Shown: in pieces, positions 9,301 through 18,431 of the stretch
How the letters are laid out: every line of letters starts with the position of its first letter
Position numbering within the stretch: position 1 is the first letter of the stretch
From: UBA10347 sp905182135
GTDB lineage: Bacteria > Actinomycetota > Acidimicrobiia > Acidimicrobiales > UBA10347
Assembly (NCBI GenBank): GCA_963925805.1
Contig: CAWUSE010000001.1
Span: 124,001 to 188,000, forward strand
Reading direction: 5' to 3'
DNA: 64,000 nucleotides
Position numbers and translations under genes: made by a program
The notes under the pieces: generated by a model
Told to the model about the DNA's origin: nothing
Databases searched by the model: none
Seen by the model: only the letters and a program-made list of their open reading frames with translations

Positions 9301-9748
9301 CGTCGTGTACCGAACACAACGCCGCTATCTGGCTACGAGATCCGACGGAACCACCGAGTGTCTTGATTCCGTCGGGAACGCTGAGACGATCGCGCAACAC
9401 GGCCCACAAAGTGTCCTTGACCGAGCGGCGAGCGGCGTTGAGGCCCTCAGCGATCACGATGCCGCGTTCGAAGGCTTTGTCGGCCGCCGAGGCCAACGCA
9501 TCTACTAGCGGTTCCAATTGGGCAGTTACTTCAAATACAAGTCCTGGCAATTGCAAAAGTGCAATAGCGCCAGGGACACCCAGCAACAGAGCATTTAATT
9601 CTTGTAGCGACCGCCCGCACTCGTTCAAGGCTTCGACGCTGTCAGCATCGAAAGCCTTAGTCGCGCCGTTCGCCAGCGTCAACACTTGAGCTGCTGTCGG
9701 TACAGCACGAGTCGATGGTCGACGGATAATGGCAACAATTCCGCACAT
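6323..9748 (-). CDS. glmS: Glutamine--fructose-6-phosphate aminotransferase, very long form
   Basis: Makes glucosamine-6-phosphate from fructose-6-phosphate and glutamine, the first step to UDP-GlcNAc. At 1,141 residues it is nearly twice the usual ~610. The nucleophile Cys2 is in MCGIVAII. The class II amidotransferase motifs LEVRGRDSLGL (158-168), GHTRWASVG (253-261), NAHPV (267-271) and NGDVDNY (289-295) follow, after an extra stretch of about 135 residues (11-147) inserted in the amidotransferase domain. Two SIS domains follow: the first has AVSQSGTTTDT (571-581) and VASTKAF (626-632); the second VGSGSNRIAAEE (701-712) and KKHIDL (733-738). About 310 further residues (830-1141) replace the short C-terminal tail that normally carries the catalytic Lys. 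It is next to glmM, the following pathway enzyme. Confidence 0.9.
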   Translation of the reverse strand: MCGIVAIIRRPSTRAVPTAAQVLTLANGATKAFDADSVEALNECGRSLQELNALLLGVPGAIALLQLPGLVFEVTAQLEPLVDALASAADKAFERGIVIAEGLNAARRSVKDTLWAVLRDRLSVPDGIKTLGGSVGSRSQIAALCSVHDALSALDRLEVRGRDSLGLHLFVSGHGENLDEPALARAISERSGDPSFVNNAVRRVGDVVSFVYKESAEIGDLGDNTDALRRAIAADELLSQLLGNEGTQVMVVGHTRWASVGIISQANAHPVNSDVDGHGNDPYFVAALNGDVDNYADLAAEAGLNYPTTITTDAKVIPSLVADRVRGGQDTTEAFRSCVASFDGSVAIALAGAHEPDMLRLAQRGSGQALYVGLAEDTYVVASEPYGVVELTSNYVRLDGETPVDPTNPASARGQILTLDRNEAGTLRGLSRQSYDGTPLPMLEHDVVTAEITTSDIDRAGYPHFLLKEISEAPNSFRNTLSGKLTETDGNYQVQVSDGTLPAAVRQSLAGGAITRVLGIGQGTAAIAARSFAEALAAQVDGKRLQVSYDLATELSGFGLESDMSDVLIVAVSQSGTTTDTNRTVDLARERGASVIGIVNRRGSDLTDKADGVLYTSDGRDVEMSVASTKAFYSQIAAGFLLATAIADQIGRPSGAHAMTQRVLAGLADLPQAMESVIASREHIGEVAARLAPSKQYWAIVGSGSNRIAAEEVRVKLSELCYKAIACDSIEDKKHIDLSSEPLILVCAAGLQGSTADDAVKEVAIFRAHKATPVVIAAADENRFGTTDVISVPVVEPELGFVLSALVGHLFGYEAALAIDSLAMPLRKLRAAIDAEVASQPDSYGSDMLARIQPAITQARSIFGDGLRKHRYNGHLSSSTAVDMALLLRYASGVAELGSYGLDFGKVGTPAVVIDDLARVVAKAIDELTRPIDAIKHQAKTVTVGISRTDESLLHVPLVARTIEAGASRDALTYSTLRTLAGIDAAVVEVLGFTRYSIQGDVVGDGATISIIDRGGISVGIASRVDIDPVLRGTKHRVATECRVLITRGRRDQRLIVFVPEVKDTETVGITLLYIKLADSLTPNLVRAVLQAYHGRYDQIRDAVLETEASFDETPLTVIPLDELLVRPAVLIADHWRTNDV

Positions 9749-9757
9749 ACGTCACGA

Positions 9758-9763
9758 ATCCTA
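9758..9763 (-). promoter_or_regulatory. Possible -10 box (TAGGAT) of glmS
   Basis: TAGGAT lies 9 nt before the glmS ATG, so a transcript from it would have a leader of about 3 nt. An AGGA inside the same stretch could instead act as a weak Shine-Dalgarno. Confidence 0.3.
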
Positions 9764-9947
9764 GGATGTCGACGAGCGAGGAAGTGTGCAGCTGCTCGTC
9801 ATATCGCTAAAGGCTCTGCGGAACCCGCCCCCGAGGATGTCCTTGCTGCAGCGGGCCGAGGTAACAGCGCCAACCCCTGCGTGTCTCTCACGACACACCG
9901 TTTGGGTGTCATCATCTGTTCTGGCGCAGACGATGAGCAATGCCGCA

Positions 9948-11282
9948 CTAGGCGAGTTCTTGGACCGCAGCGCACAGCTCATCACAGGCGCTCTGGGCGA
10001 GTGCTTTCTCGGAGGCCTCGACCATGACACGGACAACAGGCTCGGTACCTGACGCCCGGACCAGCACACGCCCCTGGTCGCCGAGTCGGTTCTGGACCGT
10101 CTCGATCTCGACGGACAGCCTTTGAGCGATATCTGGCATCTTCGCGGTCACACCGACATTCTGCAACACCTGTGGAAATACGACCATGGCCGCCCTCGCC
10201 AGATCGTGGAGCGAGCGGTCTGAGCGCTTCATCAGAGCCAGTAATTGCATCCCACTAAGAAAACCATCACCGGTACCACCGTGATCGGTGAAAATTAGAT
10301 GGCCCGATTGTTCACCACCAAGGTTGGCGCCCAACCGATCAAGCGCCATCAAGACGTTGCGGTCACCGACCGGCGTAACTTCTACCGCGATCTCAGCGGC
10401 ATCCATGGCCCGCAGCAAGCCGAGGTTCGACATGACCGTGACCACCAGTTGGGATCCGGCCAGCATTCCTCGTCGATCCATATCGAGAGCAAGCATGGCC
10501 ATGATCTGGTCGCCGTCGACAATTCTTCCGTGGTGGTCCACAGCAAGTAGTCGGTCGGCATCGCCATCAAGGGCTAGGCCAACGTCGGCGCCAGTGGCCA
10601 CCACGGCTTGTGCCAGGCTCTGCGGGTGCGTCGACCCACACGCTTCATTGATATTACGACCATCGGGTCGGTTGTAAAGAGCCGTGACTTGGACACCCGA
10701 GTCGGCCAAAGCGGGCGGAACTACATGGCTGGCTGATCCATTGGCGCAGTCGACGACAACATGGAGCCCAGCAAGATCGACATCGACTGAGCCGCGCACA
10801 ACGCGGACCCAATCCCCGATCTCGTCCTGAATCGACGTAAGGCCAGGAAGGATGTCGTCGTCCTGTGATTCGAACGTCGCCGCGGTGGCGTCCAGTTCTG
10901 CCAGGCGAGCCTCGATCGCAGCCTGATCAGCATCGCTAAGCTTTGATCCCTGCGGGCTAAATAGTTTGATGCCATTGTCGTACCAGGGATTGTGCGATGC
11001 CGAAACCACGGCGCCGACTGCACTGTGCTGTCCAGCGACGAACGCAATCGCTGGTGTCGGCGCGACACCAAGGTCGAGGGCGTTAACGCCGCCCGTAGCC
11101 AAGCCTGCCGCTAACGCAGCGGTCAGAGCCGGTCCGGACTCGCGGGTATCTCGGCCGACAACCGCTTCTGTGCCACCAAAAACGTCGGCGGCAGCGCGTC
11201 CTATAAGGAACGCGTCTGCCAACGACAATTCTTCGAAGACGCGACCGCGAACTCCGTCGGTGCCGAACTTGATTGTGGCCAC
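9948..11282 (-). CDS. glmM: Phosphoglucosamine mutase
   Basis: Converts glucosamine-6-phosphate to glucosamine-1-phosphate for UDP-GlcNAc synthesis. The N-terminal FGTDGVRG, the phosphoserine loop VVSASHNPWYDNGIK (near residue 100), the metal-binding DGDADR (near 240), the sugar-binding GGEQSGH and the phosphate-binding RASGTEPVVRVMVE are all present. Length 444 is normal. It starts with GTG, 18 bp after rpsI, and is followed by glmS 199 bp later, so both amino-sugar steps sit behind the L13-S9 operon. Confidence 0.97.
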   Translation of the reverse strand: MATIKFGTDGVRGRVFEELSLADAFLIGRAAADVFGGTEAVVGRDTRESGPALTAALAAGLATGGVNALDLGVAPTPAIAFVAGQHSAVGAVVSASHNPWYDNGIKLFSPQGSKLSDADQAAIEARLAELDATAATFESQDDDILPGLTSIQDEIGDWVRVVRGSVDVDLAGLHVVVDCANGSASHVVPPALADSGVQVTALYNRPDGRNINEACGSTHPQSLAQAVVATGADVGLALDGDADRLLAVDHHGRIVDGDQIMAMLALDMDRRGMLAGSQLVVTVMSNLGLLRAMDAAEIAVEVTPVGDRNVLMALDRLGANLGGEQSGHLIFTDHGGTGDGFLSGMQLLALMKRSDRSLHDLARAAMVVFPQVLQNVGVTAKMPDIAQRLSVEIETVQNRLGDQGRVLVRASGTEPVVRVMVEASEKALAQSACDELCAAVQELA

Positions 11283-11300
11283 AGAGGCGTGGTCGAGCGA

Positions 11301-11690
11301 CTAGCGCTTCGAGTACTGCGGTGCCTTACGTGCCTTCTTGAGACCGGCCTTCTTGCTTTCCTTCTTACGAGGATCGCGGCGCAGGTGGCCAGCCTTCTTC
11401 AGGACATCGCGACGTTCGGGGTCGAGTTCGACCAAACCACGAGCGATCCCTAGGCGCAATGCGCCAGCCTGGCCGGCAACGCCGCCACCGTGGATCGACG
11501 CGTGCACATCGTACATGCCCGTCGCTTCGGCAACTGCGAACGGAGCCATAGCGCCATTACGCACAGCTGCCAGCGGGAAGTACTCAGCGTCGGTCTTGCC
11601 GTTGATGACAACGACGCCATCACCAGGGAACAGACGAACACGGGCGACCGCACGCTTACGGCGACCTGTTGCTTGAACGAGAAATGACAT
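11301..11690 (-). CDS. rpsI: 30S ribosomal protein S9
   Basis: The C-terminal tail of S9 reaches the P-site tRNA. The 129-residue protein has ATGRRKRAVARVRL at the N-terminus, HGGGVAGQAGALRLGIARGL in the middle and ends in the basic KAPQYSKR. The ATG at 11690 is preferred over a start 13 codons upstream because it has a GAGGAG Shine-Dalgarno and the family N-terminus begins there. It is 10 bp downstream of rplM. Confidence 0.97.
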   Translation of the reverse strand: MSFLVQATGRRKRAVARVRLFPGDGVVVINGKTDAEYFPLAAVRNGAMAPFAVAEATGMYDVHASIHGGGVAGQAGALRLGIARGLVELDPERRDVLKKAGHLRRDPRKKESKKAGLKKARKAPQYSKR

Positions 11691-11700
11691 AGCTAGCTCC

Positions 11701-12165
11701 TCAGACCTTGTCTTCGGCCCGCGCAGCACGGGCGTTAGCGAGCACTAGCTCGTTGGGCTTCTGTGCGGTGTGCGGGTGCTCAGCACCCGCGTAGACCTTG
11801 AGCTTGGTTGCCATCTGGGCACCCAAACGATTGTGTGGCAGCATGCCAGTGATCGACTTGCGCACCGTGTCGGCAGGCTTCTCTTTCAGAAGATCGCCGT
11901 ACGAACGAGTCGTAAGACCACCCGGGTAACCCGAGTGGCGGTAGACCATTTTGTCGGTCAGTTTGTTACCGGTCAAGACGATCTTGTCAGCGTTGATCAC
12001 AATGACATGGTCGCCCGTGTCAGCGTGTGGCGCGAAGATCGGCTTGTGTTTGCCGCGCAGAATGCGGGCAACCTCGGTAGCCATACGACCAAGGACCAGG
12101 CCTTCGGCATCGACCACGAACCATTCACGTTCGATATCGCTTGGTTTAGGGGTGAAAGTCTTCAC
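11701..12165 (-). CDS. rplM: 50S ribosomal protein L13
   Basis: An early-assembly 23S rRNA-binding protein. Protein starts VKTFTPKPSDIEREWFVVDA and has MVYRHSGYPGG and GMLPHNRLGAQMATKLKVY. The GTG at 12165 is chosen: GGAGA lies 4-6 nt upstream and homologues begin here; the open frame continues another 75 codons upstream without family similarity. Length 154. First gene of rplM-rpsI. Confidence 0.97.
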   Translation of the reverse strand: MKTFTPKPSDIEREWFVVDAEGLVLGRMATEVARILRGKHKPIFAPHADTGDHVIVINADKIVLTGNKLTDKMVYRHSGYPGGLTTRSYGDLLKEKPADTVRKSITGMLPHNRLGAQMATKLKVYAGAEHPHTAQKPNELVLANARAARAEDKV

Positions 12166-12298
12166 GGTGTCTCCGTACGCAGCACTTAGAACGATAAAAG
12201 CCCGAAGCTGAGGGGGCCAGTCCCAAAGGTTACGAGCGAGAAGCCCGGATTCCGACCCAGAAGTGCCAAACGTCTCTTGTGGATTATCTATCCGTGCA

Positions 12299-12314
12299 AG
12301 AATCTTTAGATTCT
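12299..12314. promoter_or_regulatory. Perfect 16-bp palindrome AGAATCTTTAGATTCT
   Basis: Two 7-bp arms with a TT centre lie between the divergent rplM and the alpha-2-macroglobulin-like gene, 37 bp before the latter's ATG. Position and symmetry suggest an operator for a dimeric repressor; a TAGATT -10-like hexamer lies inside it. Confidence 0.4.
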
Positions 12315-12350
12315 GGGAACCATTCATCCCGGTCAGAACGTCAGAGGCAC

Positions 12351-15300
12351 ATGAAGTCTTTACCGAATCTCTCAAGGATTCTTGCCGCACTCATCGTTCT
12401 AGCGCTGTTGGCTACGGCATGTAATAGCGACCCAAGCGATACAAGTAGTGCGAATCCAGACCCCGATTCAGATCAAAACAACACTCAGGATGAGGGCAAC
12501 GACCGGAGCGGTAGTACTCGTGGTGGTGGCAGCGAGTTAGCGGCCCAACAGATGTGGCCGCGCATCGACGATTCCGGCGATACCCAAGTCATCATCACGT
12601 TGGACAACGCCTCGGGTAATCAAGCCGAGACCATCGAACGCGAGGCCCCGCTTGAAGGTGATCCTCTCACTACCGGCGGTGTTGCCCAGCTCCTGAATGA
12701 GTTTCCTGACCTAGAAGAGGGAAGGACCGAACAAGTCGACTTCAACCGGCCGCCCAACACTCGCCCTCGCCCCCGGCCGGGTTCGACTGTAGAGGCGCTA
12801 TTTCCACCTCCTGTCGATGCGCAAGCCCCTGAAACTCCAAACGGGCCCCTTGAGGTACTGCGCTTCCAACCTGAAGGTCCGGTCGATCTTGCGCCTTTTA
12901 TCTCAGTGACCTTCAACCAGCCCATGGTGAGCTTGTCCACCGTGTCGCAGATCGAGGACGCCGAAACACCGATCACGATCACGCCAGAAATGCCAGGCCG
13001 ATGGATCTGGCTTGGGACCAAAACCGTGCGATTCGAGTATGGCCCTGGCGCAATCGACCGCATCCCCGCCGCAACCCGCTATGTCGTTCGAGTGCCCGCC
13101 GGAACCGTGGCTGCCAACGGTGCCGAGCTCGCAGACGACATCGAGTTCGAATTCTCGACGCCGACACCACATGCCGAGTCGGTCACGCCGATGCATGAGT
13201 CCCTCTCGACAGAACCGGTCTTCTTCATCCAGTTTGACCAACGCGTCAATTCTGAGGCCGTCCTCGGCGTCATCGACCTCTATGCAAACGGCAACGATGT
13301 ATCGATACGACTCGCCACTGGTGACGAGGTCAGCGGAGACAACCAGATCGCAAGCTTGGCCGAAAACGCTCTGGTCGATCGTTGGGTTGCGGTGCGACCG
13401 GTCGAGCCATTGCCCACCAACGCGGTAATCCGGTTGGATATCGGCCCCAAGGTGCCGTCAGCCGAGGGCCCAGAAACCTCCTCTGACATCAGCTCACATT
13501 CGGGCCGTACCTATGGCCCCTTCCGTGTCACCGATGCTTACTGCGACTATGGCGACCAATGCGAGCCGGGTAGCTCGTTCCAGATCCAAATGTCCAACCC
13601 CATCGACGCCGACATCTTCAGACCCGACATGATCACCGTCAAACCAGCCATTCCTGGCATGCAGATTCGCGTCAATTGGAACCAGATCACGGTGCAAGGG
13701 CTCACTGCAGGCCGCACTGACTATCAGGTGACGGTCGGGGCCGACCTCACCGATATCTACGCACAAGAACTAGCCGAGCCCATGATCGAAGAGTTCCAGG
13801 TCGGCGATGCACAGCCCGCACTCTTTCGCCCAGGTCGCTCCTTGGTGACCTTAGATCCAATCGTCGACAACCAGCAGTTGGGCGTGACCTCGATCAACAA
13901 CGAAGAGCTCGACATCACCGTTTACCAGGTCGATCCAGTTAGGGACTGGCAGACGTTCAACGAGAGCCACTGGGCGATAGCTCGCGGCGAGCACACCGCT
14001 AACTGGGCGATACTCGATGAACGCCGGGTAACCGCCACCGGAGAAGACAACACGTTCACCGAGACTGCAATTGATCTGTCGTCCCAACTTGCAATCAGCT
14101 CACACCTCGTGGTGGTTGTCGGCCCGTCACGCCGCAATCCGGACGATTGGCGCAACGAACCATTCGCTGTTTGGGTGCAAAACACCAAGCTCGGGTTAGA
14201 CGCCATCACCGACAACCAACAAGCCGTCGCCTGGGTAACAGACCTGACTACCGGCGAGGGTGTGCCCGGCGCGACCGTCGAAATTATTGGTGGTTCATCA
14301 GCCACGACCGATGCCGATGGAATCGCCAAACTCCAACTGGCCGACCGGGCCAGCGGCATGCTCGCCAAAGCCGGTGGCGACGTCGCACTTATCGGAGAGT
14401 TCTGGGCGCAACCCTGGGATCGCACCGATCAACTCCGTTGGTACATCATTGAGGATCGCGGCCTGTATAAGCCAGGTGAAACCGCCAGCCTGAAGGGCTG
14501 GGTACGCCAGGCTGACTTCGACGTCCCGGCCGATCTTTCACTTCCTTCAGCAGGCGGCACCGTCACCTGGCTTGCTAACGATGAGTTCGGCAACGAAATC
14601 GGTTCAGGCAAGGTCGACCTAAGCCCTCAGGGTGGTTTTGACTTGGAGGTAGAGCTACCCGATGACATCACTCTTGGCAGTGCCACGGTGCAGTTCAGTA
14701 CAAACGCCTTCCGCGGCGCAGACAACGCCAGCACTTGGCATGTGCTACGTGTCCAAGAGTTCCGACGTCCCGACTTTGAGGTCACTGCCGAAGTAGCTGG
14801 CTCGGGCCCGTATCTTGCCGGTACAACGTTTGCCATCAACGCCCAGGCTGACTACTTCGCTGGCGGCGCAATCGCTTCGTCACCAGTTGGCTGGAACGTA
14901 AGCGGCAATGTGACGAGCTACTCACCACCGAACTGGCCGGAATATAGCTTCGGGATCTGGGTCCCATGGTGGCTCTCATTCAACGAATTCGCATTCACGG
15001 ACGAGCCTTTCGATGGCGGTGGGGGCTTTGGCGGTGGCACTAACGAGTTCTTCAGCGGCACCACTGATGCAGGCGGCGAACATGGCTTGGACATCACTAT
15101 CGACACCGAAGGAAAGCCGCGACCTGTACGCGTCACCGCCTCTGCCACAGTCACTGATGTGACCCGTCAGTCGATCACTGGATCTGCGTCGGCATTGGTT
15201 CACCCAGCTGACCTCTATGTCGGCATAAAGGGAGCGCGCACGTTCGTGCAAGCAGGCGAACGCCTAGATCTCGACTTGATCGTGACCGACATCGACGGCA

Positions 15301-18300
15301 TCGTCGTCTCCGGCCAAACGGTCACGGTCGAATCAGTTCGCCTCGAATGGCAGTTCCAAAGCGGCTCATGGACCGAGGCTGAGATTCCCGACGAAGTGTG
15401 TGAAGTCACCAGCGCCGACGACGCAACGGTGTGTTCATTCCGCCCTTCTGAGGGCGGGCGTTACCGTATGTCAGCTACCGTTACTGACTCGTCGGGCCGC
15501 ACCAACCTGAGCGAACTCACCCGCTGGGTGGCCGGCGGCGAACGTCGCGCCAGTCGACGCGTCGATCTCGAAGAGTTGACCCTGATCCCTAATGGCCAGG
15601 ACTACCAACCGGGTGACACGGCAGAGATCCTTGTGCAGTCGCCATTTGTCGATGCCCACGGCTTGCTCGTCGTCTCCCGAGGCACCATTGACCGCATCGA
15701 GACAATCGAATTCGACGACGCGGGCACAGCAATCGTACAGCTGCCCATTACCTCAGACGATATCCCGGGCCTTGGGCTGCAGTTCGAAGTTGTGGGCACC
15801 GCAGAGCGTTCCTCGAACGACCAGATAAATCCGTCACTTCCGGCTCGTCCTGCCTACGCCTCTGGGCGACTCACGCTGAACGTTCCCGCCGATGAACGTG
15901 AACTCACCATCGACGTCGCGCCGCGCCTGGCCAAGCTCGTACCCGGCGCCGCAACCAAGCTTGATATTGTCGTCACAGACGCGGACGGCGAACCCGTGGC
16001 CGATGCGGAACTCGCCGTAATAATCGTCGACGAAGCTGTTCTTTCGTTGACCAACTACCAGCTGCACAATCCGCTCGATGCCTTCTATGCCCGCAACAGC
16101 GGACCGGGCCAGGTATTCCGAGGCCGAGCGACTCTGTTGTTGTCGGACCCTGCCACGATCTTCGACGGCAGCGACACCAACGGCGGCGCTCAGGAAGAAA
16201 TGCTGGCGGGTGGATTCGCTCGCGCTGAGGACGGCGCTGTCGAATTTTCTATGCTTGCCGCTCCGGAGGCAGCGCTTGCCGCTCCGGAGGCAGCCATCGA
16301 ACTGCGTACCAACTTTAATGCGCTGGCTGTGTTCGAGCCCGAGGTCACAACCAACAGCTATGGGCGCGCCGTTATTGACGTGCCCCTTGCCGACAATTTG
16401 ACTCGGTATCGCGTGATGGTTGTCGCTACCGCCGGCCCAACCCATGCAGGAACGGGCGAGTCGAACATCACTGCTCAACTACCCGTAACAGTCCGACCTA
16501 CTCCCCCACGGTTCGCCAACTTCGGTGACGTCTTTGAGTTTCCCGTCATCGTGCAGAACACCACGGACGAACCGCTCGATATCGACGTTGCGTTGCGCTC
16601 CACCAACCTGAGCATCAATGGCCGGGCCGGCACCACCGTCACCGTGCCAGCCAACGATCGGGTCGAAGTCCGCTTCCACGTTTCAGCGGTCGAAGCTGGT
16701 CTCGCCCAGTATCTGGTCGTTGCATCGGCTGGCCTACTTACCGATGCAGTCGAAGGCGAGTTTCCGGTCTATACGCCGGCTACCGCTGAGGCGTTCGCTA
16801 CTTATGGCTTCATCGACAGCGGCAGTATTGCGCAACCGTTTACCGAGCCACAGGATGTGTTCCCGCAGTTCGGTGGGCTCGAGATCTCCACATCGTCCAC
16901 AGCAATTGCTTCGCTCACCGATGCACTGTTGTACCTCAGCGACTACCGGTACGAAAATAGCGACGCATTCGCTTCTCGAATCATCGCCATCGTGTCGCTC
17001 GACGACATCTTGACGGCGTTCGATGCCGAAGGCTTGCCGTCACCCGACGAGTTGCGTTCGGTGATCAACAATGACATCAACCGCTTGTCGAGCATGCAAA
17101 ACAACGACGGCGGTTTCCCCTACTGGCGTCGAGGTCGCGAGTCGATTCCCTACAACACTGTGCAAGCAACCCATGCGCTCGTGCTGGCTAAGCAAGAGGG
17201 AAACGCCGTTGACGAGCAGGTACTGGAAGACGCCAAATTCTATCTAGCCAACATCGAGGACTTCTATCCAGACTGGTACCACGAGTCAACCAGGCGATCG
17301 ATCTCGGCCTACGCATTGCACGTGCGCTTCTTAGCTGGAGATCGCGACATCTACAAGGCGACGAGCCTCTACAAGCGAGCGGGCGGCGATATCGAACTTG
17401 ACGTCGCTGCATGGCTCTGGCCGGTAGTAGCTAACACTGAACTCGACAATGCCATCGAACTGCTGTTGAACAACCGGGTCACCGAAACACCAGATGCAGC
17501 CACGTTCGCTACGAGTTACGGCGAACAGGCCTACGTGTTTTTGCACTCAGACCGCCGCACCGATGCAATCGTGCTCGACGCGTTGATCGCTCAGCGGCCT
17601 GACAGCGACCTAGTAACCAAGACGCTCACTGGCTTGTTGGCGGCCAGAGACCATTACGGCCATTGGCGCAATGCGCAGGAAAACAGCTTCGTGTTACTTG
17701 CCGGTTCTGCGTACTTCCATAGGTTCGAGAGCGTCGACCCTAACTTCATCGCTCGGGCCTGGCTCGGCGAGACGTACACCCTCGAACACGCCTACGAGGG
17801 CCGAGTGACCGACCGCAACCTAACAGTGGTACCCATGGCCGAACTCATCGACGTCGGCGACACCAACATCGTGCTGTCACGCGACGGTATCGACGGCCGG
17901 CTCTACTACCGACTCGGCCTGCGATACGCACCCATTGACTTCGACCTTGACGCACGAGACCAAGGCTTCGTCGTCCAACGCACGTACGAGGCGATCGACG
18001 ACGACACCGATGTTGTACGCAATAACGACGGTACCTGGGCTGTTCGAGCTGGAGCTCGAGTACGGGTGCGCCTAACGATGGTCGTCGATAGCCGCCGCAC
18101 TCATGTTGCCCTGATCGATCCGATCCCTGCTGGATTCGAAATAGTGAATTCAGCATTAGCGACCAGCGAACCAGCCCCCCAGGCCGATCCCAGCGAGACC
18201 GCTTCGAATCGTTTCTGGTGGTCCCGATGGTTCGAGCATCAGAACCTGCGCGATGATCGGGCCGAAGCATTCTCAACATGGTTGGGCGCCGGCTCCTACG

Positions 18301-18431
18301 AGTACACCTACATTGCTCGAGCAACTACGCCTGGCACGTTCGTGACTCCTCCAGCGAGAGCCCAACAGATCTACGAACCAGAAGTTTTCGGCCGCTCCGC
18401 TTCTACGACGGTCACCGTCACAGACTCTTAG
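12351..18431 (+). CDS. Alpha-2-macroglobulin family lipoprotein without thioester
   Basis: A very large (2,026 residues) envelope protein. The N-terminus has a lipoprotein signal ending in the lipobox LLATAC (Cys24), followed by a Ser/Asp/Asn-rich linker. Family marks are EDRGLYKPGE (near residue 700), the SPFVDAHGLLVVSRG block (near 1100), VDEAVLSL (near 1227), and the alpha-2-macroglobulin helical region (near 1530-1830). The CxEQ thioester expected just before the helical domain is replaced by YRYENSDAF, so it resembles the E. coli YfaS type rather than YfhM. The ATG at 12351 is preferred over one 24 codons upstream because it creates the signal peptide; AGAGG lies 4 nt upstream. No pbpC neighbour. 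Likely role: protease trapping or envelope defence, inferred from the family. Confidence 0.88.
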   Translation: MKSLPNLSRILAALIVLALLATACNSDPSDTSSANPDPDSDQNNTQDEGNDRSGSTRGGGSELAAQQMWPRIDDSGDTQVIITLDNASGNQAETIEREAPLEGDPLTTGGVAQLLNEFPDLEEGRTEQVDFNRPPNTRPRPRPGSTVEALFPPPVDAQAPETPNGPLEVLRFQPEGPVDLAPFISVTFNQPMVSLSTVSQIEDAETPITITPEMPGRWIWLGTKTVRFEYGPGAIDRIPAATRYVVRVPAGTVAANGAELADDIEFEFSTPTPHAESVTPMHESLSTEPVFFIQFDQRVNSEAVLGVIDLYANGNDVSIRLATGDEVSGDNQIASLAENALVDRWVAVRPVEPLPTNAVIRLDIGPKVPSAEGPETSSDISSHSGRTYGPFRVTDAYCDYGDQCEPGSSFQIQMSNPIDADIFRPDMITVKPAIPGMQIRVNWNQITVQGLTAGRTDYQVTVGADLTDIYAQELAEPMIEEFQVGDAQPALFRPGRSLVTLDPIVDNQQLGVTSINNEELDITVYQVDPVRDWQTFNESHWAIARGEHTANWAILDERRVTATGEDNTFTETAIDLSSQLAISSHLVVVVGPSRRNPDDWRNEPFAVWVQNTKLGLDAITDNQQAVAWVTDLTTGEGVPGATVEIIGGSSATTDADGIAKLQLADRASGMLAKAGGDVALIGEFWAQPWDRTDQLRWYIIEDRGLYKPGETASLKGWVRQADFDVPADLSLPSAGGTVTWLANDEFGNEIGSGKVDLSPQGGFDLEVELPDDITLGSATVQFSTNAFRGADNASTWHVLRVQEFRRPDFEVTAEVAGSGPYLAGTTFAINAQADYFAGGAIASSPVGWNVSGNVTSYSPPNWPEYSFGIWVPWWLSFNEFAFTDEPFDGGGGFGGGTNEFFSGTTDAGGEHGLDITIDTEGKPRPVRVTASATVTDVTRQSITGSASALVHPADLYVGIKGARTFVQAGERLDLDLIVTDIDGIVVSGQTVTVESVRLEWQFQSGSWTEAEIPDEVCEVTSADDATVCSFRPSEGGRYRMSATVTDSSGRTNLSELTRWVAGGERRASRRVDLEELTLIPNGQDYQPGDTAEILVQSPFVDAHGLLVVSRGTIDRIETIEFDDAGTAIVQLPITSDDIPGLGLQFEVVGTAERSSNDQINPSLPARPAYASGRLTLNVPADERELTIDVAPRLAKLVPGAATKLDIVVTDADGEPVADAELAVIIVDEAVLSLTNYQLHNPLDAFYARNSGPGQVFRGRATLLLSDPATIFDGSDTNGGAQEEMLAGGFARAEDGAVEFSMLAAPEAALAAPEAAIELRTNFNALAVFEPEVTTNSYGRAVIDVPLADNLTRYRVMVVATAGPTHAGTGESNITAQLPVTVRPTPPRFANFGDVFEFPVIVQNTTDEPLDIDVALRSTNLSINGRAGTTVTVPANDRVEVRFHVSAVEAGLAQYLVVASAGLLTDAVEGEFPVYTPATAEAFATYGFIDSGSIAQPFTEPQDVFPQFGGLEISTSSTAIASLTDALLYLSDYRYENSDAFASRIIAIVSLDDILTAFDAEGLPSPDELRSVINNDINRLSSMQNNDGGFPYWRRGRESIPYNTVQATHALVLAKQEGNAVDEQVLEDAKFYLANIEDFYPDWYHESTRRSISAYALHVRFLAGDRDIYKATSLYKRAGGDIELDVAAWLWPVVANTELDNAIELLLNNRVTETPDAATFATSYGEQAYVFLHSDRRTDAIVLDALIAQRPDSDLVTKTLTGLLAARDHYGHWRNAQENSFVLLAGSAYFHRFESVDPNFIARAWLGETYTLEHAYEGRVTDRNLTVVPMAELIDVGDTNIVLSRDGIDGRLYYRLGLRYAPIDFDLDARDQGFVVQRTYEAIDDDTDVVRNNDGTWAVRAGARVRVRLTMVVDSRRTHVALIDPIPAGFEIVNSALATSEPAPQADPSETASNRFWWSRWFEHQNLRDDRAEAFSTWLGAGSYEYTYIARATTPGTFVTPPARAQQIYEPEVFGRSASTTVTVTDS
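16255..16296 (+). repeat. 21-bp tandem duplication inside the macroglobulin gene
   Basis: Two in-frame copies of a 21-bp unit (one mismatch) encode LAAPEAA twice, around residue 1303. It lies in a low-complexity linker after the VDEAVLSL region. Confidence 0.85.

Noticed and set aside
16255..16296. Tandem repeat considered as a CRISPR or mobile element trace
   Set aside because: Only two in-frame units without spacers; simple coding duplication.
15834..16478. 214-codon open frame on the minus strand
   Set aside because: Opposite the macroglobulin gene, which is clearly the coding strand.
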